This document shows positions 33,832 through 42,391 of a stretch of 64,000 nt of DNA, piece by piece. The DNA is from Saprospira grandis DSM 2844 (GTDB taxonomy: Bacteria > Bacteroidota > Bacteroidia > Chitinophagales > Saprospiraceae), in contig NZ_JH719942.1 of assembly GCF_000275825.1 (NCBI RefSeq), positions 4,271,796 to 4,335,795 of the forward strand. The letters are read 5' to 3'. Positions within the stretch are counted from its first letter, which is position 1. Each line of letters starts with the position of its first letter. The notes below the pieces were generated by a model that did not search any database, was not told the origin of the DNA, and saw only the letters and a program-made list of their open reading frames with translations. Made by a program: the position numbers and the translations under genes.

Positions 33832-34319
33832 GCTCCCGTTTGTTCTTTTACATAGGGCGACATTTCTTCCTGAATGCGCTGTCTATGTTCCATAAGGCGC
33901 TTGGCATAGTCCTCAAGCGCCTTATCTTTTTCTGTTTGGGGGCTCCATTTGGGCACCGCCACGGTTTTGCCATTTTCGTCTACGGCCACAAAAATAATAA
34001 TGCAGTGGGTCGTTTTTTGCCAATTGCTTTCTCGCAAATCTCTAGAATAGACGTCTACGGCAATATGCATAGAGCTACTGCCCGTATAAATTACTTTGGC
34101 CTCTAAACGGACCCTTTGCCCAATCTGAATGGGCCGATAAAACTGAATTCCCCCCACATAAACGGTGACACAATAATGCCCGCTCCAACTAGCGGCACAG
34201 GCATAACTCACTTGGTCTATCCATTTCATGACGGCCCCTCCATGCACCTTGCCCCCAAAATTTACATCGGTAGGTTCGGCCAAAAAAGTAAAGGTGGTTT
34301 TTCTTTCGTTTGCTGACAT
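33828..34319 (-). CDS. Acyl-CoA thioesterase, YciA/hotdog type
   Basis: 163 residues. EPTDVNFGGKVHGGAVMKWIDQ with the following helix and the GGIQFYRPIQIGQRVRLEAKV strand is the YciA/BFIT thioesterase pattern (Asn, Gly-Gly and the Asp of the hotdog active site). It hydrolyses medium- or long-chain acyl-CoA in the cytoplasm. It overlaps the Lrp gene end by 4 bp. Its start is near the A-rich end of the repeat at 34341. Confidence 0.88.
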   Translation of the reverse strand: MSANERKTTFTFLAEPTDVNFGGKVHGGAVMKWIDQVSYACAASWSGHYCVTVYVGGIQFYRPIQIGQRVRLEAKVIYTGSSSMHIAVDVYSRDLRESNWQKTTHCIIIFVAVDENGKTVAVPKWSPQTEKDKALEDYAKRLMEHRQRIQEEMSPYVKEQTGA

Positions 34320-34340
34320 ATTTTTCTGTTCTAAAGGTGA

Positions 34341-34480
34341 TTTGGGGCTGCCCCTCGCCTATCGGCTCGGGTCGGGCTGTTTCGCAGCTCGCAGGTCTGC
34401 TCGGCCCTGCGGGCTTTTTCGCTACGCTTCAAAAGCCCTGGGTCTGGCCCTTTGGGCCACTGCTGTCCATCCCTCAGCCG
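34341..34480 (-). repeat. GC-rich hairpin-rich intergenic repeat, reverse arm (locus 10)
   Basis: TTTGGGGCTGCCCC, GCTCGCAGGTCTGCTCGGCCC, variable hairpin with GGGCTTTT/AAAAGCCC arms, GGTC, TGGCCC-TTT-GGGCCA, then CATCCCTCAGCC. It sits between the thioesterase start (34319) and the end of the gene at 34513. Confidence 0.87.
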
Positions 34481-34512
34481 AATAGCGCCTGGCTGTTGGG
34501 CCAAAAAATTAG

Positions 34513-35010
34513 TTAATCGAGCTCGCTCCATTCGGTCCCGGGAATCTCTCCGGCAAAAACAAGGCGGGTTTCATGCAACCAAGCCCGAATTTTAAAGCCT
34601 TGGCGAGAATCAAAAAGCCATTCGCTGCCGTTATTACTATTGGGTTGGCCCAAAAGACGCTCGGCTTCCTCTTTCATATAGTTTTTGTCTTGATACTCGA
34701 CCAAAATTTCATAGAGCGGCTGCGGCGAATCGCTATCGATATAATAAAAGACTCTTTTGATGCTATCTCGGCCAATTTCTTCATAAAACTCTTTGCGGAA
34801 AGAAAGGGCATCTTGCACATAATTGATGGGCGCCATTTTGGGCCGCTTAGTCTGCAACTCTTTCCAACTCATATTGAGCACAATATTGCCCAGCTCGGCA
34901 GGCAGATAAAAATTGGGCCTTTTTTGCTCTACGGTAACCGGCTTGGGCTTTTTGCAAGCCGTAAGGCTAAAGAGCAGAAAGAGAAAGAAAAAAAGGCTGA
35001 AATTTCGCAT
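34513..35010 (-). CDS. Small lipoprotein of unknown function
   Basis: 165 residues. Lipobox SLTAC (Cys19) after a Phe/Leu-rich signal. The mature part has ELGNIVLNMSWKELQTKRPKM and a beta-rich remainder with WLFDSRQGFKIRAWLHETRLVFAGEIPG; no family recognised. It is separated from the thioesterase gene by a repeat and seems monocistronic. Confidence 0.7.
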   Translation of the reverse strand: MRNFSLFFFLFLLFSLTACKKPKPVTVEQKRPNFYLPAELGNIVLNMSWKELQTKRPKMAPINYVQDALSFRKEFYEEIGRDSIKRVFYYIDSDSPQPLYEILVEYQDKNYMKEEAERLLGQPNSNNGSEWLFDSRQGFKIRAWLHETRLVFAGEIPGTEWSELD

Positions 35011-35087
35011 AACTGGCAGGTTTTATATAACAAATGTCACTAATAAGAAAATTGAAAAAAACTATCTTTATTGAGAGCAAAAAAAGA

Positions 35088-35119
35088 TTGTGAAATGCTT
35101 ATTCCGCCCGCTATATTTG
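35088..35119 (+). promoter_or_regulatory. Bacteroidota-type promoter
   Basis: TTG at 35088-35090 and TATATTTG at 35112-35119, 21 bp apart. The next plus-strand gene is at 35453, so the repeat at 35190 would be part of a leader of over 300 bases. Confidence 0.55.
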
Positions 35120-35189
35120 CCCTTGTCAGGGGCCGAAAGATAGGGATTTTTGTCGATTGTTTCACAAGATAAAATAAAAGCTCAGACAA

Positions 35190-35391
35190 GAAGCGCTAGC
35201 CCAAAGCCCAGCCGCAAATGCCCCGAAGGGGCAAAACGGCCCAGCGCTGCGCAGCCGTGGCCCAAAGGGCCAGACCCAGTTTTTTTGAGCAAAGCGAAAA
35301 AAAACGCAGGGCCGAGCAGACCTGCGAGCGGCGAAGCATAGCGGCGGCCAACTGAGGCCAAAGGCCGAACTGGCCGCGGGCCCCAAAAAAA
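35190..35391 (+). repeat. GC-rich hairpin-rich intergenic repeat, forward arm with extra hairpin (locus 11)
   Basis: Forward arm with an extra TGCCCC-GAA-GGGGCA hairpin at the left, then GGCCCAGCGCTGCGCAGCCG, TGGCCC-AAA-GGGCCA, GACC, A/T-arm variable hairpin, GGGCCGAGCAGACCTGCGAGC and a nested GGCGGCCA/TGGCCGC hairpin ending GGGCCCCAAAAAAA. It lies in the probable 5' leader of the MbnP-like gene. Confidence 0.85.
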
Positions 35392-35452
35392 GAAAATTAT
35401 GGTTCTTATATAAAAGCACCTGCATTTAATCACTTACTTAATTTATCAACTT

Positions 35453-36208
35453 ATGTTTAATCTACTATCTAAATTTAGCCTAGCAATTGCTGCTTTTGCC
35501 TTGGTTTTTTCTATGGGCTCTTGTAAAAAAGACGATGAGGATACGGCCACAGACACAGACCTCAGCATGCACTTGCACTACAAAGTAGGTACAGAAGACT
35601 TTGCCTACGACCAAGTATATACCATTGACGGTGTAGCTGTGAAATTCACTTTGGCCCAGTTCTATGTTTCTGGAATCAATATTATGAATGATGATGGCGA
35701 GATGCACAGCTTTGACGACCTTTTCCTTTTGGCTAAACCCAGCCAGATGGATTATGCCCTAGGAACTGTACCCGCTAGCTTTGGCGACCATCTACATATG
35801 CTCAACTTTAACCTTGGGGTAGATTCTGTGACCAACAGCCAAACAGAGGCTGATTTTACTAGCCGTGACGCCAATGATCCTTTGGCTGCGCAAAATCCAG
35901 GAATGCACTGGAGCTGGAACTCTGGATATATCTTCATGAAGTTTGAGGGAGAAATCGACACAGATGGTGACGGTACTACCGATAGCACTGCACACTGGCA
36001 TGTTGGTAAAAACAGCTTCTTGCGCGCTGTAGAGTTGACTGCTCATGAAGAAATGAACGAAAACCACACTATCAATGTAGAGCTAGATCTTTCTACTATC
36101 TTCACCAACACTAACTTGGCTACCGACTACCAAACCATGACTATGGACAATATGCCTTTGGCTACTAAAGTGGCGGATAATATGGCGACTGCCTTTGGTG
36201 TAGAATAA
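35453..36208 (+). CDS. MbnP-like copper-binding family lipoprotein
   Basis: 251 residues. Lipobox MGSC (Cys24), then an acidic linker. Residues 38-75 (LHYKVGTEDFAYDQVYTIDG, KFTLAQFYVSGI), HLHMLNFNLGVDS, and PGMHWSWNSGYIFMKFEG match the MbnP family (PF20243-type). Known MbnP proteins bind copper and have a conserved Trp that the partner MbnH oxidises to kynurenine; here the Trp cluster is HWSWNSGY. The diheme enzyme gene follows at 36594, which supports the assignment. The DTDGDGTTDST loop may bind calcium. Confidence 0.87.
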   Translation: MFNLLSKFSLAIAAFALVFSMGSCKKDDEDTATDTDLSMHLHYKVGTEDFAYDQVYTIDGVAVKFTLAQFYVSGINIMNDDGEMHSFDDLFLLAKPSQMDYALGTVPASFGDHLHMLNFNLGVDSVTNSQTEADFTSRDANDPLAAQNPGMHWSWNSGYIFMKFEGEIDTDGDGTTDSTAHWHVGKNSFLRAVELTAHEEMNENHTINVELDLSTIFTNTNLATDYQTMTMDNMPLATKVADNMATAFGVE

Positions 36209-36304
36209 TTGGATGCTATTCGTTTGATGATAGACTGAGGTTATACTTTAGTCATCTGGCCAGAGCGGGCGTTGGCCTGTTCTGGCTTTTTTAATTTTAA
36301 AACT

Positions 36305-36589
36305 ATGATCTATTTATTGTTAGCGCTTTTTGCTGTTGCCCTTTATGCGGGAACGGCTATTGGGGCAAAGATTTTATTCTTGCTTTTAGAAAAAGAAGCC
36401 CCTTTACCGGCCACTTCCTTTTGGCTGATTCACTTCTTAATGCTTGCCTTTTCTTCTTGGGCCATTTATGCGGTCAATAGTGGGCAGGCTTATGAATTGG
36501 CCCTAGGATTTTTGGGCCTCTCTATGGCCGTTTTCATGGCCCAAATGCTCAAAATTCGCCAAATTTTACTCCAATTGGCCAAAAAATAA
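36305..36589 (+). CDS. Small membrane protein in the MbnP-MbnH cassette
   Basis: 94 residues from the ATG at 36305, which places a membrane helix (IYLLLALFAVALYAG) at the N-terminus; an upstream ATG at 36272 is less likely. Two more helices follow (SFWLIHFLMLAFSSWAIYAV and LALGFLGLSMAVFMAQML). I recognise no family. It is 5 bp before the MbnH-like gene, so it belongs to the operon, perhaps in assembly or electron transfer (inference). Confidence 0.7.
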   Translation: MIYLLLALFAVALYAGTAIGAKILFLLLEKEAPLPATSFWLIHFLMLAFSSWAIYAVNSGQAYELALGFLGLSMAVFMAQMLKIRQILLQLAKK

Positions 36590-36593
36590 GCCT

Positions 36594-37586
36594 ATGCGAT
36601 ACCTCCCCCTCTTATTCCTGAGCCTACTGCTACTGAGCAGCTGCCAAAAAGAAGAAAAAAGCTATGCCCTAGATCTGCCGCCCGGTTTTCCAGAAGTAGA
36701 TCTGCCCGAGGACAATCTGCCCACGCCCCTAAGGGTAGAATTGGGCAAGCGGCTATTTTTTGACCCCATCTTGTCTAGAGATTCTAGCATTTCTTGTGGC
36801 TCTTGCCACTTTAGACAATTGGGCTTTGCCGACGATCGAGTAATTTCGCCAGGTATAGAGGGGCGCTTGGGCTTACGCAATGCGCCTATTTTGACCAACC
36901 TCATTTATCGAGAAAACTTTTTCTTTGATGGAGGGGTGCCCAACTTAGAGCTACAGGTGGTGGCCCCCGTAGAAGATGAAAACGAGATGGATTTTCATTT
37001 GGGAGGCGTAGTGGAGCGGCTCGCTCGACATCCGGAATATGCCGCCCTTTTAGAAAAGGCTTATCCGGGCAAACCGCTTACTTTTGCCTTTACTCGAGCC
37101 ATTGCGAGCTATGAAAGGACATTGCTCTCGGGCCAATCTGCCTTTGATCGCTACTATTATCAGGGCGATAGCAATGCCTTGGGTAGCCAAGAAAAAAGAG
37201 GCTGGCAGCTTTTTCAGGACAAAGGCTGTAGAGACTGCCATAGCGGCCCCAACTTCTCCAATGAAGAATTTATCAATATTGGCCTTTATGCCGATTATGA
37301 CTATAATGGAGACCCTGGCCGCCGAAGAGTGACCGCCTTAGATAGCGATATTGGCCAATTTAAGGTCCCTAGCCTTCGCAATATTGCCCTTACGGCCCCC
37401 TATATGCATGATGGCAGCATGCAAAGCCTTGAGGAAGTGGTAGATTTCTTTGCCTCTGGCGGAAAAGCCCACTTTAATAAGAGCTCCCAAATGCAAGCCT
37501 TTGCGCTATCGGCCCAAGAAAAAGCCGATCTAATCGCCTTTTTGGAAAGCTTGACCGATTGGGATTTTGTGCAGGGAACAGACTAA
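36594..37586 (+). CDS. Diheme cytochrome c peroxidase family enzyme, MbnH/MauG-like
   Basis: 330 residues, lipobox SSC (Cys17). Two c-type heme sites: SCGSCH (C68-H72) and GCRDCH (C212-H216), plus APYMHDGSM (around 269-277), which supplies a distal ligand in this family. The layout LGKRLFFDPILSRD, NAPILTNLIYRENFFFDG and VPSLRNIALTAPYMHDG is typical of bacterial diheme peroxidases and MauG/MbnH enzymes. Next to an MbnP-like gene, an MbnH role (Trp-to-kynurenine oxidation of the MbnP-like protein) is most likely. Periplasmic or outer-membrane lipoprotein. Confidence 0.9.
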   Translation: MRYLPLLFLSLLLLSSCQKEEKSYALDLPPGFPEVDLPEDNLPTPLRVELGKRLFFDPILSRDSSISCGSCHFRQLGFADDRVISPGIEGRLGLRNAPILTNLIYRENFFFDGGVPNLELQVVAPVEDENEMDFHLGGVVERLARHPEYAALLEKAYPGKPLTFAFTRAIASYERTLLSGQSAFDRYYYQGDSNALGSQEKRGWQLFQDKGCRDCHSGPNFSNEEFINIGLYADYDYNGDPGRRRVTALDSDIGQFKVPSLRNIALTAPYMHDGSMQSLEEVVDFFASGGKAHFNKSSQMQAFALSAQEKADLIAFLESLTDWDFVQGTD

Positions 37587-37592
37587 AAAGAA

Positions 37593-37625
37593 AAAGGGCC
37601 GAAAACCTATGGTTTTCGGCCCTTT
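37593..37625. terminator. Bidirectional terminator
   Basis: AAAGGGCCGAAAACC/GGTTTTCGGCCCTTT around TAT, between the convergent genes ending at 37586 and 37632. Confidence 0.88.
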
Positions 37626-37631
37626 GCTTAT

Positions 37632-38423
37632 TTAAATCTTCAGATCTTGCTCTCTGAGCACATAACTAATTTTGCCTTTTTGCTCATCGATATCCAAGAA
37701 AAAGACACCCTTATCATAAAGTTCATCTAGGCGGTCTTGGGCCTCGTCTAAGCTGCTTTTGGTGGTTAAGCAAAGCTGGCTGGCGGTTAGCTTGCCGCCA
37801 TGCTCTATAGCCAGCTTAAGCAAGCTGGCATCATCTAGTTCTATACGCTCTGCTTCTACCTCTTGGGCCAATTTAAAATTGCCTTTTAGCTCTTGCTCCT
37901 TAAAGCTATAATAGCGCTGAAAATGCCCGTCATAGTAGCTTTTTAGAAGGTCTGCTTTCACCCATTCTTTGAGCAATTTTCGGGCTTCATGGAGCTCTAG
38001 ATCAAAAACCCAGACCAATTCGGCCACATTGATTTCTCGGCCAGTGTGCAAGGGCCGAAAAGCCGCTAATAACTCCTTAGGCGATTTATTGGCCCTAGAT
38101 AAAGGGCGATCTAAGGGCGCTAAATTGGCCTTGAGTTGATATAACACCTTATCCGAGCCATCATAAAGGCTCCGAAAAGCGGATAAATTTATCCAGGCTT
38201 GCATGCGCAAACTCAACTCCGCAGAGGTCAAAGAGGACATCGTTTGAAGCTGAGGAATACTCAATACATAATTGTTCATGGCAAAAGCCCCTAGCAACTC
38301 TCTATCCGACAATTTACTGAGCGATCGCTTTCTCGTGCGATTATAATAGCGCAGTAAAATATGCAGAGAGAAAAAAGTAGTGACTACCATAACGGTAATT
38401 AAAATAACAGCTAGTCTTCCCAT
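37632..38423 (-). CDS. Membrane-anchored protein with winged-helix-like repeats, unknown function
   Basis: 263 residues. One N-terminal membrane helix (RLAVILITVMVVTTFFSLHI), then three similar helical segments of about 65 residues (DRELLGAFAMNNYVLSIPQL; SPKELLAAFRPLHTGREINV; DASLLKLAIEHGGKLTASQL). These look like repeated winged-helix or wHTH-like units ending in a beta hairpin. No family recognised. Its ATG overlaps the stop of the helicase gene (TAATG), so it is translationally coupled to it. Confidence 0.7.
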   Translation of the reverse strand: MGRLAVILITVMVVTTFFSLHILLRYYNRTRKRSLSKLSDRELLGAFAMNNYVLSIPQLQTMSSLTSAELSLRMQAWINLSAFRSLYDGSDKVLYQLKANLAPLDRPLSRANKSPKELLAAFRPLHTGREINVAELVWVFDLELHEARKLLKEWVKADLLKSYYDGHFQRYYSFKEQELKGNFKLAQEVEAERIELDDASLLKLAIEHGGKLTASQLCLTTKSSLDEAQDRLDELYDKGVFFLDIDEQKGKISYVLREQDLKI

Positions 38424-40702
38424 TAGTCTATAATCATAAGTTTGGCGTATTTAAGCATAATGCGTTTTTCGCCAATTCGTTCACCAAATAAGATCGTGGC
38501 CACTTTTTTGTCGCCGCCGTCTACTGCTATAATTTTGCCCTTGCCAAAGCGCTCATGCATGACTTTTACGCCAGGAAGAAGCTTTTGCACGGGGCTGGGC
38601 CGAAAATCTTTGATTTTTGGCAGCTCGCTCTTGCGCAATTGTCGGCCAGAATTGGCCATTGGGCGGCTATTTTGATAGCGCTTCACCCCCGAAACCGTTG
38701 CCCGATTGCCCATCGGTTGGGCCAAAGCTAAACAAGAAGGCGAAATCTCCTCTAAAAAACGGCTAGAGTTATTGTACTGCATTTTGCCAAAACGATAGCG
38801 GCTAGAAGCATAAGATAGGGTCAGGTACTGCTCCGCCCGAGTAATGGCCACATAAAATAAGCGGCGCTCTTCATCAGTGGCCGAGCGGCTATCTTGAGCT
38901 TTTAAGGCCATGGTAGAGGGAAATAAATTCTCTTCTAGGCCCACAATAAAGACAGCGGGAAACTCTAGCCCCTTAGCAGCATGTACCGACATCAACTTGA
39001 CGCGATCGTTTTCATTGGCATCATTGTCAAAGTCAGTAATTAGAGCAATATTTTGTAGGTAGCTGGTCAAACTTTTATCCAGTACATCATCAAGCAGCTC
39101 ATCCACCTCATCTTCTTCTACAAAAGACTTGATGCCATCCAGAAGCTCCTGAACATTATCTACCCGAGCTTTTCCCTCTGCCGTTTTATCCTTTTTGAGC
39201 TGATCGTTAATGCCTGTCATCCGCACCACTCTTTTGGCCAGCTCATAGGCATCATCATCCTTGGCCCAACGCTGAAAGGTTTCAATCATGGCCACAAATT
39301 CCACCATAGAGCGGCCAGCACGACCCCCAACGCCCAATTGTGGCGCAGCCTTCAAAGCCTCCCAAAGGCCCAAACCTCTTTCAGCCGCAGCATTTCGGAG
39401 CTTGCTCAAACTCGTATCGCCAATACCTCTTGTTGGATAATTGACAATTCTAGCCAAAGCTTCCTCATCTTTAGGGTTGATGATGGTCCGCAAATAAGAA
39501 AGGGTATCCTTCACCTCCTTGCGCTCATAAAACGACATGCCCCCATAGACCTTATAAGCCAAACGCTTGTTCTTCAAAGCTTCTTCAAACACCCTCGACT
39601 GCGCATTGACCCGATACAAAATCGCAAAGTCTTCATTCTTCAAATGCAGGCGATTTTTCATCTCCACAATAGATTCGGCCACCAAACGCGCCTCTTCCTT
39701 ATCCGTTACGGCCCGCATCACCTTAATCTGCTCGCCCGTTCCCTTATCCGTAAAGATTTTCTTCCGAATCTGCTTGCTATTATAGGCAATTACATCATTG
39801 GCCGCCTGCACAATATAGTTGGTCGAGCGGTAGTTTTGCTCCAATTTATAGACGACTAATTCAGGATAATCTCGCTCAAAATCCAAAATATTCTGAATGG
39901 TCGCTCCCCGAAAAGCATAAATCGACTGCGCATCATCGCCTACCACACAAATATTTCTGGGGCTGCCCGGATAATTCACCAGCAACTGGATGATTCCATA
40001 CTGCAAAGAGTTGGTATCCTGAAACTCATCTACCAAAACGTATTTAAATTTCTTGCGGTACTTTTCTACCACATTGTCGGGATTCTGATCGAGCAATCGA
40101 TGCATCTGATACAATAAATCATCAAAATCCATGGCGCCAGATTGAGCGCATTTCTTTACATAAAGGTCATAGATTTTATAGACATAAGGCATTTTGGCCG
40201 ACTTATCCTGTATGATTCTGTCTGGATCAGTCGCATAAGCCTGTGGCGAAACCAATTGGTTTTTAGCCATAGAAATCCGACTATAGACCTTATTGGCAGA
40301 GTACACCTTAGGGTCCAAACCCTGCGCCTTAATAATAGCCGTAATGGCGCTTTTGGCATCCGCAGCATCATAAATCGAAAAATTGGAGGGAAAACCAATT
40401 TTCTCGGCCTCCGAACGCAAAATCCGAGCAAAAATCGAGTGGAAAGTCCCGGCCCAAATCTGATTGGCCTTATCGCCCACCACCCCAGAAATCCGCTCTT
40501 TCATTTCTCGCGCCGCCTTGTTCGTAAAGGTCAGGGCCAAAATTTCCCAAGGCGGAATCCCCGTTTTAACCAAATGCGCAATGCGATAGGTCAATACCCG
40601 CGTTTTTCCCGACCCAGGGCCAGCAATCACCAGCAAGGCGCCGTTAATATGCGTGACCGCCTTATATTGTATATCGTTTAATCCTGATAAATAATCACTC
40701 AT
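38423..40702 (-). CDS. UvrD/PcrA-family 3'-5' DNA helicase
   Basis: 759 residues. SF1A motifs: Walker A AGPGSGKTR (around 27-35), AGTFHSIFARIL (Ia/Ib), VDEFQDTN (II), VVGDDAQSIYAFRGA (III), KLEQNYRST (IV), VKLMSVHAAKGLEF (V), and RRLFYVAITRAE (VI). The C-terminal VHERFGKGKIIAVDG is the Tudor-like end common in PcrA/UvrD. It unwinds DNA in nucleotide excision and mismatch repair or transcription-coupled repair. It is the first gene of a two-gene operon with the membrane protein at 37632. Confidence 0.95.
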   Translation of the reverse strand: MSDYLSGLNDIQYKAVTHINGALLVIAGPGSGKTRVLTYRIAHLVKTGIPPWEILALTFTNKAAREMKERISGVVGDKANQIWAGTFHSIFARILRSEAEKIGFPSNFSIYDAADAKSAITAIIKAQGLDPKVYSANKVYSRISMAKNQLVSPQAYATDPDRIIQDKSAKMPYVYKIYDLYVKKCAQSGAMDFDDLLYQMHRLLDQNPDNVVEKYRKKFKYVLVDEFQDTNSLQYGIIQLLVNYPGSPRNICVVGDDAQSIYAFRGATIQNILDFERDYPELVVYKLEQNYRSTNYIVQAANDVIAYNSKQIRKKIFTDKGTGEQIKVMRAVTDKEEARLVAESIVEMKNRLHLKNEDFAILYRVNAQSRVFEEALKNKRLAYKVYGGMSFYERKEVKDTLSYLRTIINPKDEEALARIVNYPTRGIGDTSLSKLRNAAAERGLGLWEALKAAPQLGVGGRAGRSMVEFVAMIETFQRWAKDDDAYELAKRVVRMTGINDQLKKDKTAEGKARVDNVQELLDGIKSFVEEDEVDELLDDVLDKSLTSYLQNIALITDFDNDANENDRVKLMSVHAAKGLEFPAVFIVGLEENLFPSTMALKAQDSRSATDEERRLFYVAITRAEQYLTLSYASSRYRFGKMQYNNSSRFLEEISPSCLALAQPMGNRATVSGVKRYQNSRPMANSGRQLRKSELPKIKDFRPSPVQKLLPGVKVMHERFGKGKIIAVDGGDKKVATILFGERIGEKRIMLKYAKLMIID

Positions 40703-40755
40703 TTTTTTCTTTCTTCTCGGTTTGCAAAAACAATCTGCTCCTCAAATGTCTGTTA

Positions 40756-41004
40756 TTTTTTGGGGCCTCCTGCCTCCGGCAGGCGCTACGTTTCGGGGCT
40801 CGCTATTCGCTCGGCCCTGCGGCGGCGGCGCCGCCTTGGTCTGGCCTTCGGCCACCCCTACACATCGCTAGGCCTGCGGCTCGCTTCGCTCGCCTGCCCA
40901 CCGCAAGTTTGCCCCTCCACATCGGTTACTCCCTTTGGTCGTCGAACGGCGCCCTAAGGGCTTGTTGTGGCCTGCGGCTCGCTTCGCTCGCCTGCCCACC
41001 GCAA
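40756..41004 (-). repeat. GC-rich hairpin-rich intergenic repeat, reverse arm with internal duplication (locus 12)
   Basis: TTTTTTGGGGCCTCC, CCTGCCTCCGGCAGG hairpin, GCTCGCTATTCGCTCGGCCC (second core subtype), variable hairpin GGCGGC-GGC-GCCGCC, GGTC, TGGCC-TTC-GGCCA and ACATCGCTAGGCC. Beyond that, a 36-bp segment (GGCCTGCGGCTCGCTTCGCT and 16 more bases) occurs twice (40871-40906 and 40969-41004) around a TACTCCCTTTGGTCGTCGAA module. Confidence 0.85.
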
Positions 41005-41185
41005 TTGGTCCAAGCCTTGATAGAGATGAACCATCAGGGGGCAAAACTGTTTGCATAGACAGAATCAGCATAAAGCTGGCCCAAAATTACGACCAATCCA
41101 ATAAAAAAGCGACCCTAAAGGAAGCTACTTCCAAAAAAAAATAGGTTTGCCTTATTTAAAAAATAACTAGGATTTGCCAATATAT

Positions 41186-41809
41186 ATGAGTTTATGGAAC
41201 CAAATTAAAGGGCTTTTTGCAGAGAACAAAATACAACAGCCTGAAAATAAACGCCCTAGCCAAGAAAAGCTAATTCGGCACGAACCACTAGACCGAAAAG
41301 AAAACTTTTTGGCCTACTTTCAAAAATGGCTAGCCTCTAACACCAAAGAGCAAATGCTCGATTGGCTCTTTGCCCAATATCAGGACCACTGCTGCTGCGG
41401 CCAAGCCGAAGCAGCCATCCACTTTATGATTATCCCTTCCGTTAGTGGCTTTGTCATCCACTTTGATGAAACCCGCTGGCGCCCTATGGACTTTGAGTGC
41501 CTCTTTGACTTTTTTAAGCTGCAGTTTAAACAAACAGGCTATCGCCTACAACTAGCCGAAATCAAAGTAACAGAAAGAGATGGCTTTCAAGAAGAAGTGG
41601 CCCGCTATTACCTCAAGCCCCCCAGAGAATTTGGCCTAGCCTACGGAGAACAAATGGACCAAATTTTTGGCAATATTATGCTTACCCTTACCAAAGTTAA
41701 TGAACAAATGATTAACTTGAAGCTGAGCGCCACCTCTTATAATGATCACTTATATAAAGCCCCCAAAGACTTCTCGGCGCTGATGCAAGACATTTGTGAG
41801 GCTTATTAA
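41186..41809 (+). CDS. Cytoplasmic protein of unknown function
   Basis: 207 residues, no signal or membrane segment. It has a helical N-terminus, then an alpha/beta core (HFMIIPSVSGFVIHFDETRW, LQLAEIKVTERDGFQEEVARYYLKPP) and a C-terminal helix-rich part. A HCCCGQ cluster (around 70-75) is unusual. No family recognised. ATG at 41186 (MSLWNQIKGLF) is preferred over 41174 because it gives a normal amphipathic N-terminus. The next gene starts 21 bp later and may be co-transcribed. Confidence 0.65.
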   Translation: MSLWNQIKGLFAENKIQQPENKRPSQEKLIRHEPLDRKENFLAYFQKWLASNTKEQMLDWLFAQYQDHCCCGQAEAAIHFMIIPSVSGFVIHFDETRWRPMDFECLFDFFKLQFKQTGYRLQLAEIKVTERDGFQEEVARYYLKPPREFGLAYGEQMDQIFGNIMLTLTKVNEQMINLKLSATSYNDHLYKAPKDFSALMQDICEAY

Positions 41810-41830
41810 CTACCCTTCAACCCTTTTTAG

Positions 41831-42166
41831 ATGTTATCTAAACTTATGTTTCCGCTGCTATTCCTTAGCTTCCTTTTAGTGACCGCTTGTAGTAGCTTTG
41901 AAAAAGAACAACTTGTTGGCAGCTGGCAAAATGAATTGATCTTTGTTAAATTTCAGGCCAATGATAGCATGCAGCTAAAGCTTGGCGGCGACAATGTTCA
42001 GAAAGGAACCTACCACATTTTTGGCAACACCATTGAATTGATCAACCCAGAAGGGAAGGTTAGCCTCAATATGTCGGTAGTCAAAATTGAAAATGATAGC
42101 CTTTACATCAATATGATGAAAACGGGCAGCGATAATATCAAGGCCTTGGCTAGAGTGAAAGAGTAA
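41831..42166 (+). CDS. Small lipocalin-like lipoprotein
   Basis: 111 residues. Lipobox LVTAC (Cys20). The mature part begins SSFEKEQLVGSWQNELI, like the first strand and GxW of lipocalin-like domains, and continues with alternating beta-strands (MQLKLGGDNVQKGTYHI, NTIELINPEGKVSL). The ligand is unknown. It follows the previous gene by 21 bp and has its own strong terminator. Confidence 0.72.
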   Translation: MLSKLMFPLLFLSFLLVTACSSFEKEQLVGSWQNELIFVKFQANDSMQLKLGGDNVQKGTYHIFGNTIELINPEGKVSLNMSVVKIENDSLYINMMKTGSDNIKALARVKE

Positions 42167-42189
42167 GCCTAGCTTGGCCCTCAAGCAAC

Positions 42190-42226
42190 AAGCCCCCTGA
42201 GCGATAGCTCAGGGGGCTTGTCTTTT
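42190..42226 (+). terminator. Terminator after the lipocalin-like lipoprotein gene
   Basis: AAGCCCCCTGAGC/GCTCAGGGGGCTT around GATA, followed by GTCTTTT. Confidence 0.88.
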
Positions 42227-42227
42227 A

Positions 42228-42381
42228 TTGGCCCCTTAGGGCCAAGGCGCAAATGGCCTAGCGATGCGGCGGGGTGGCCGTCAGGCCAGACCAAGGTGGC
42301 GTAGCCACCGAAGGGCCGAGCAGCCCTGCGAGCCCCAAAGCGTAGCGCCGCAAGGCCGCAGGCCGCAGCGGAGGCCCCAAA
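42228..42381 (+). repeat. GC-rich hairpin-rich intergenic repeat, forward arm (locus 13)
   Basis: TTGGCCCCTTAGGGCCAA hairpin, GGCCTAGCGATGCGG, TGGCC-GTC(A)-GGCCA, GACC, variable hairpin GGTGGC-GTA-GCCACC, GGGCCGAGCAGCCCTGCGAG, a terminal hairpin GCCGC-AAGGCCGCA-GGCCGCAGC and GGAGGCCCCAAA. The A-rich end is 10 bp from the end of the gene at 42392. Confidence 0.86.
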
Positions 42382-42391
42382 TCTTTAAAAA

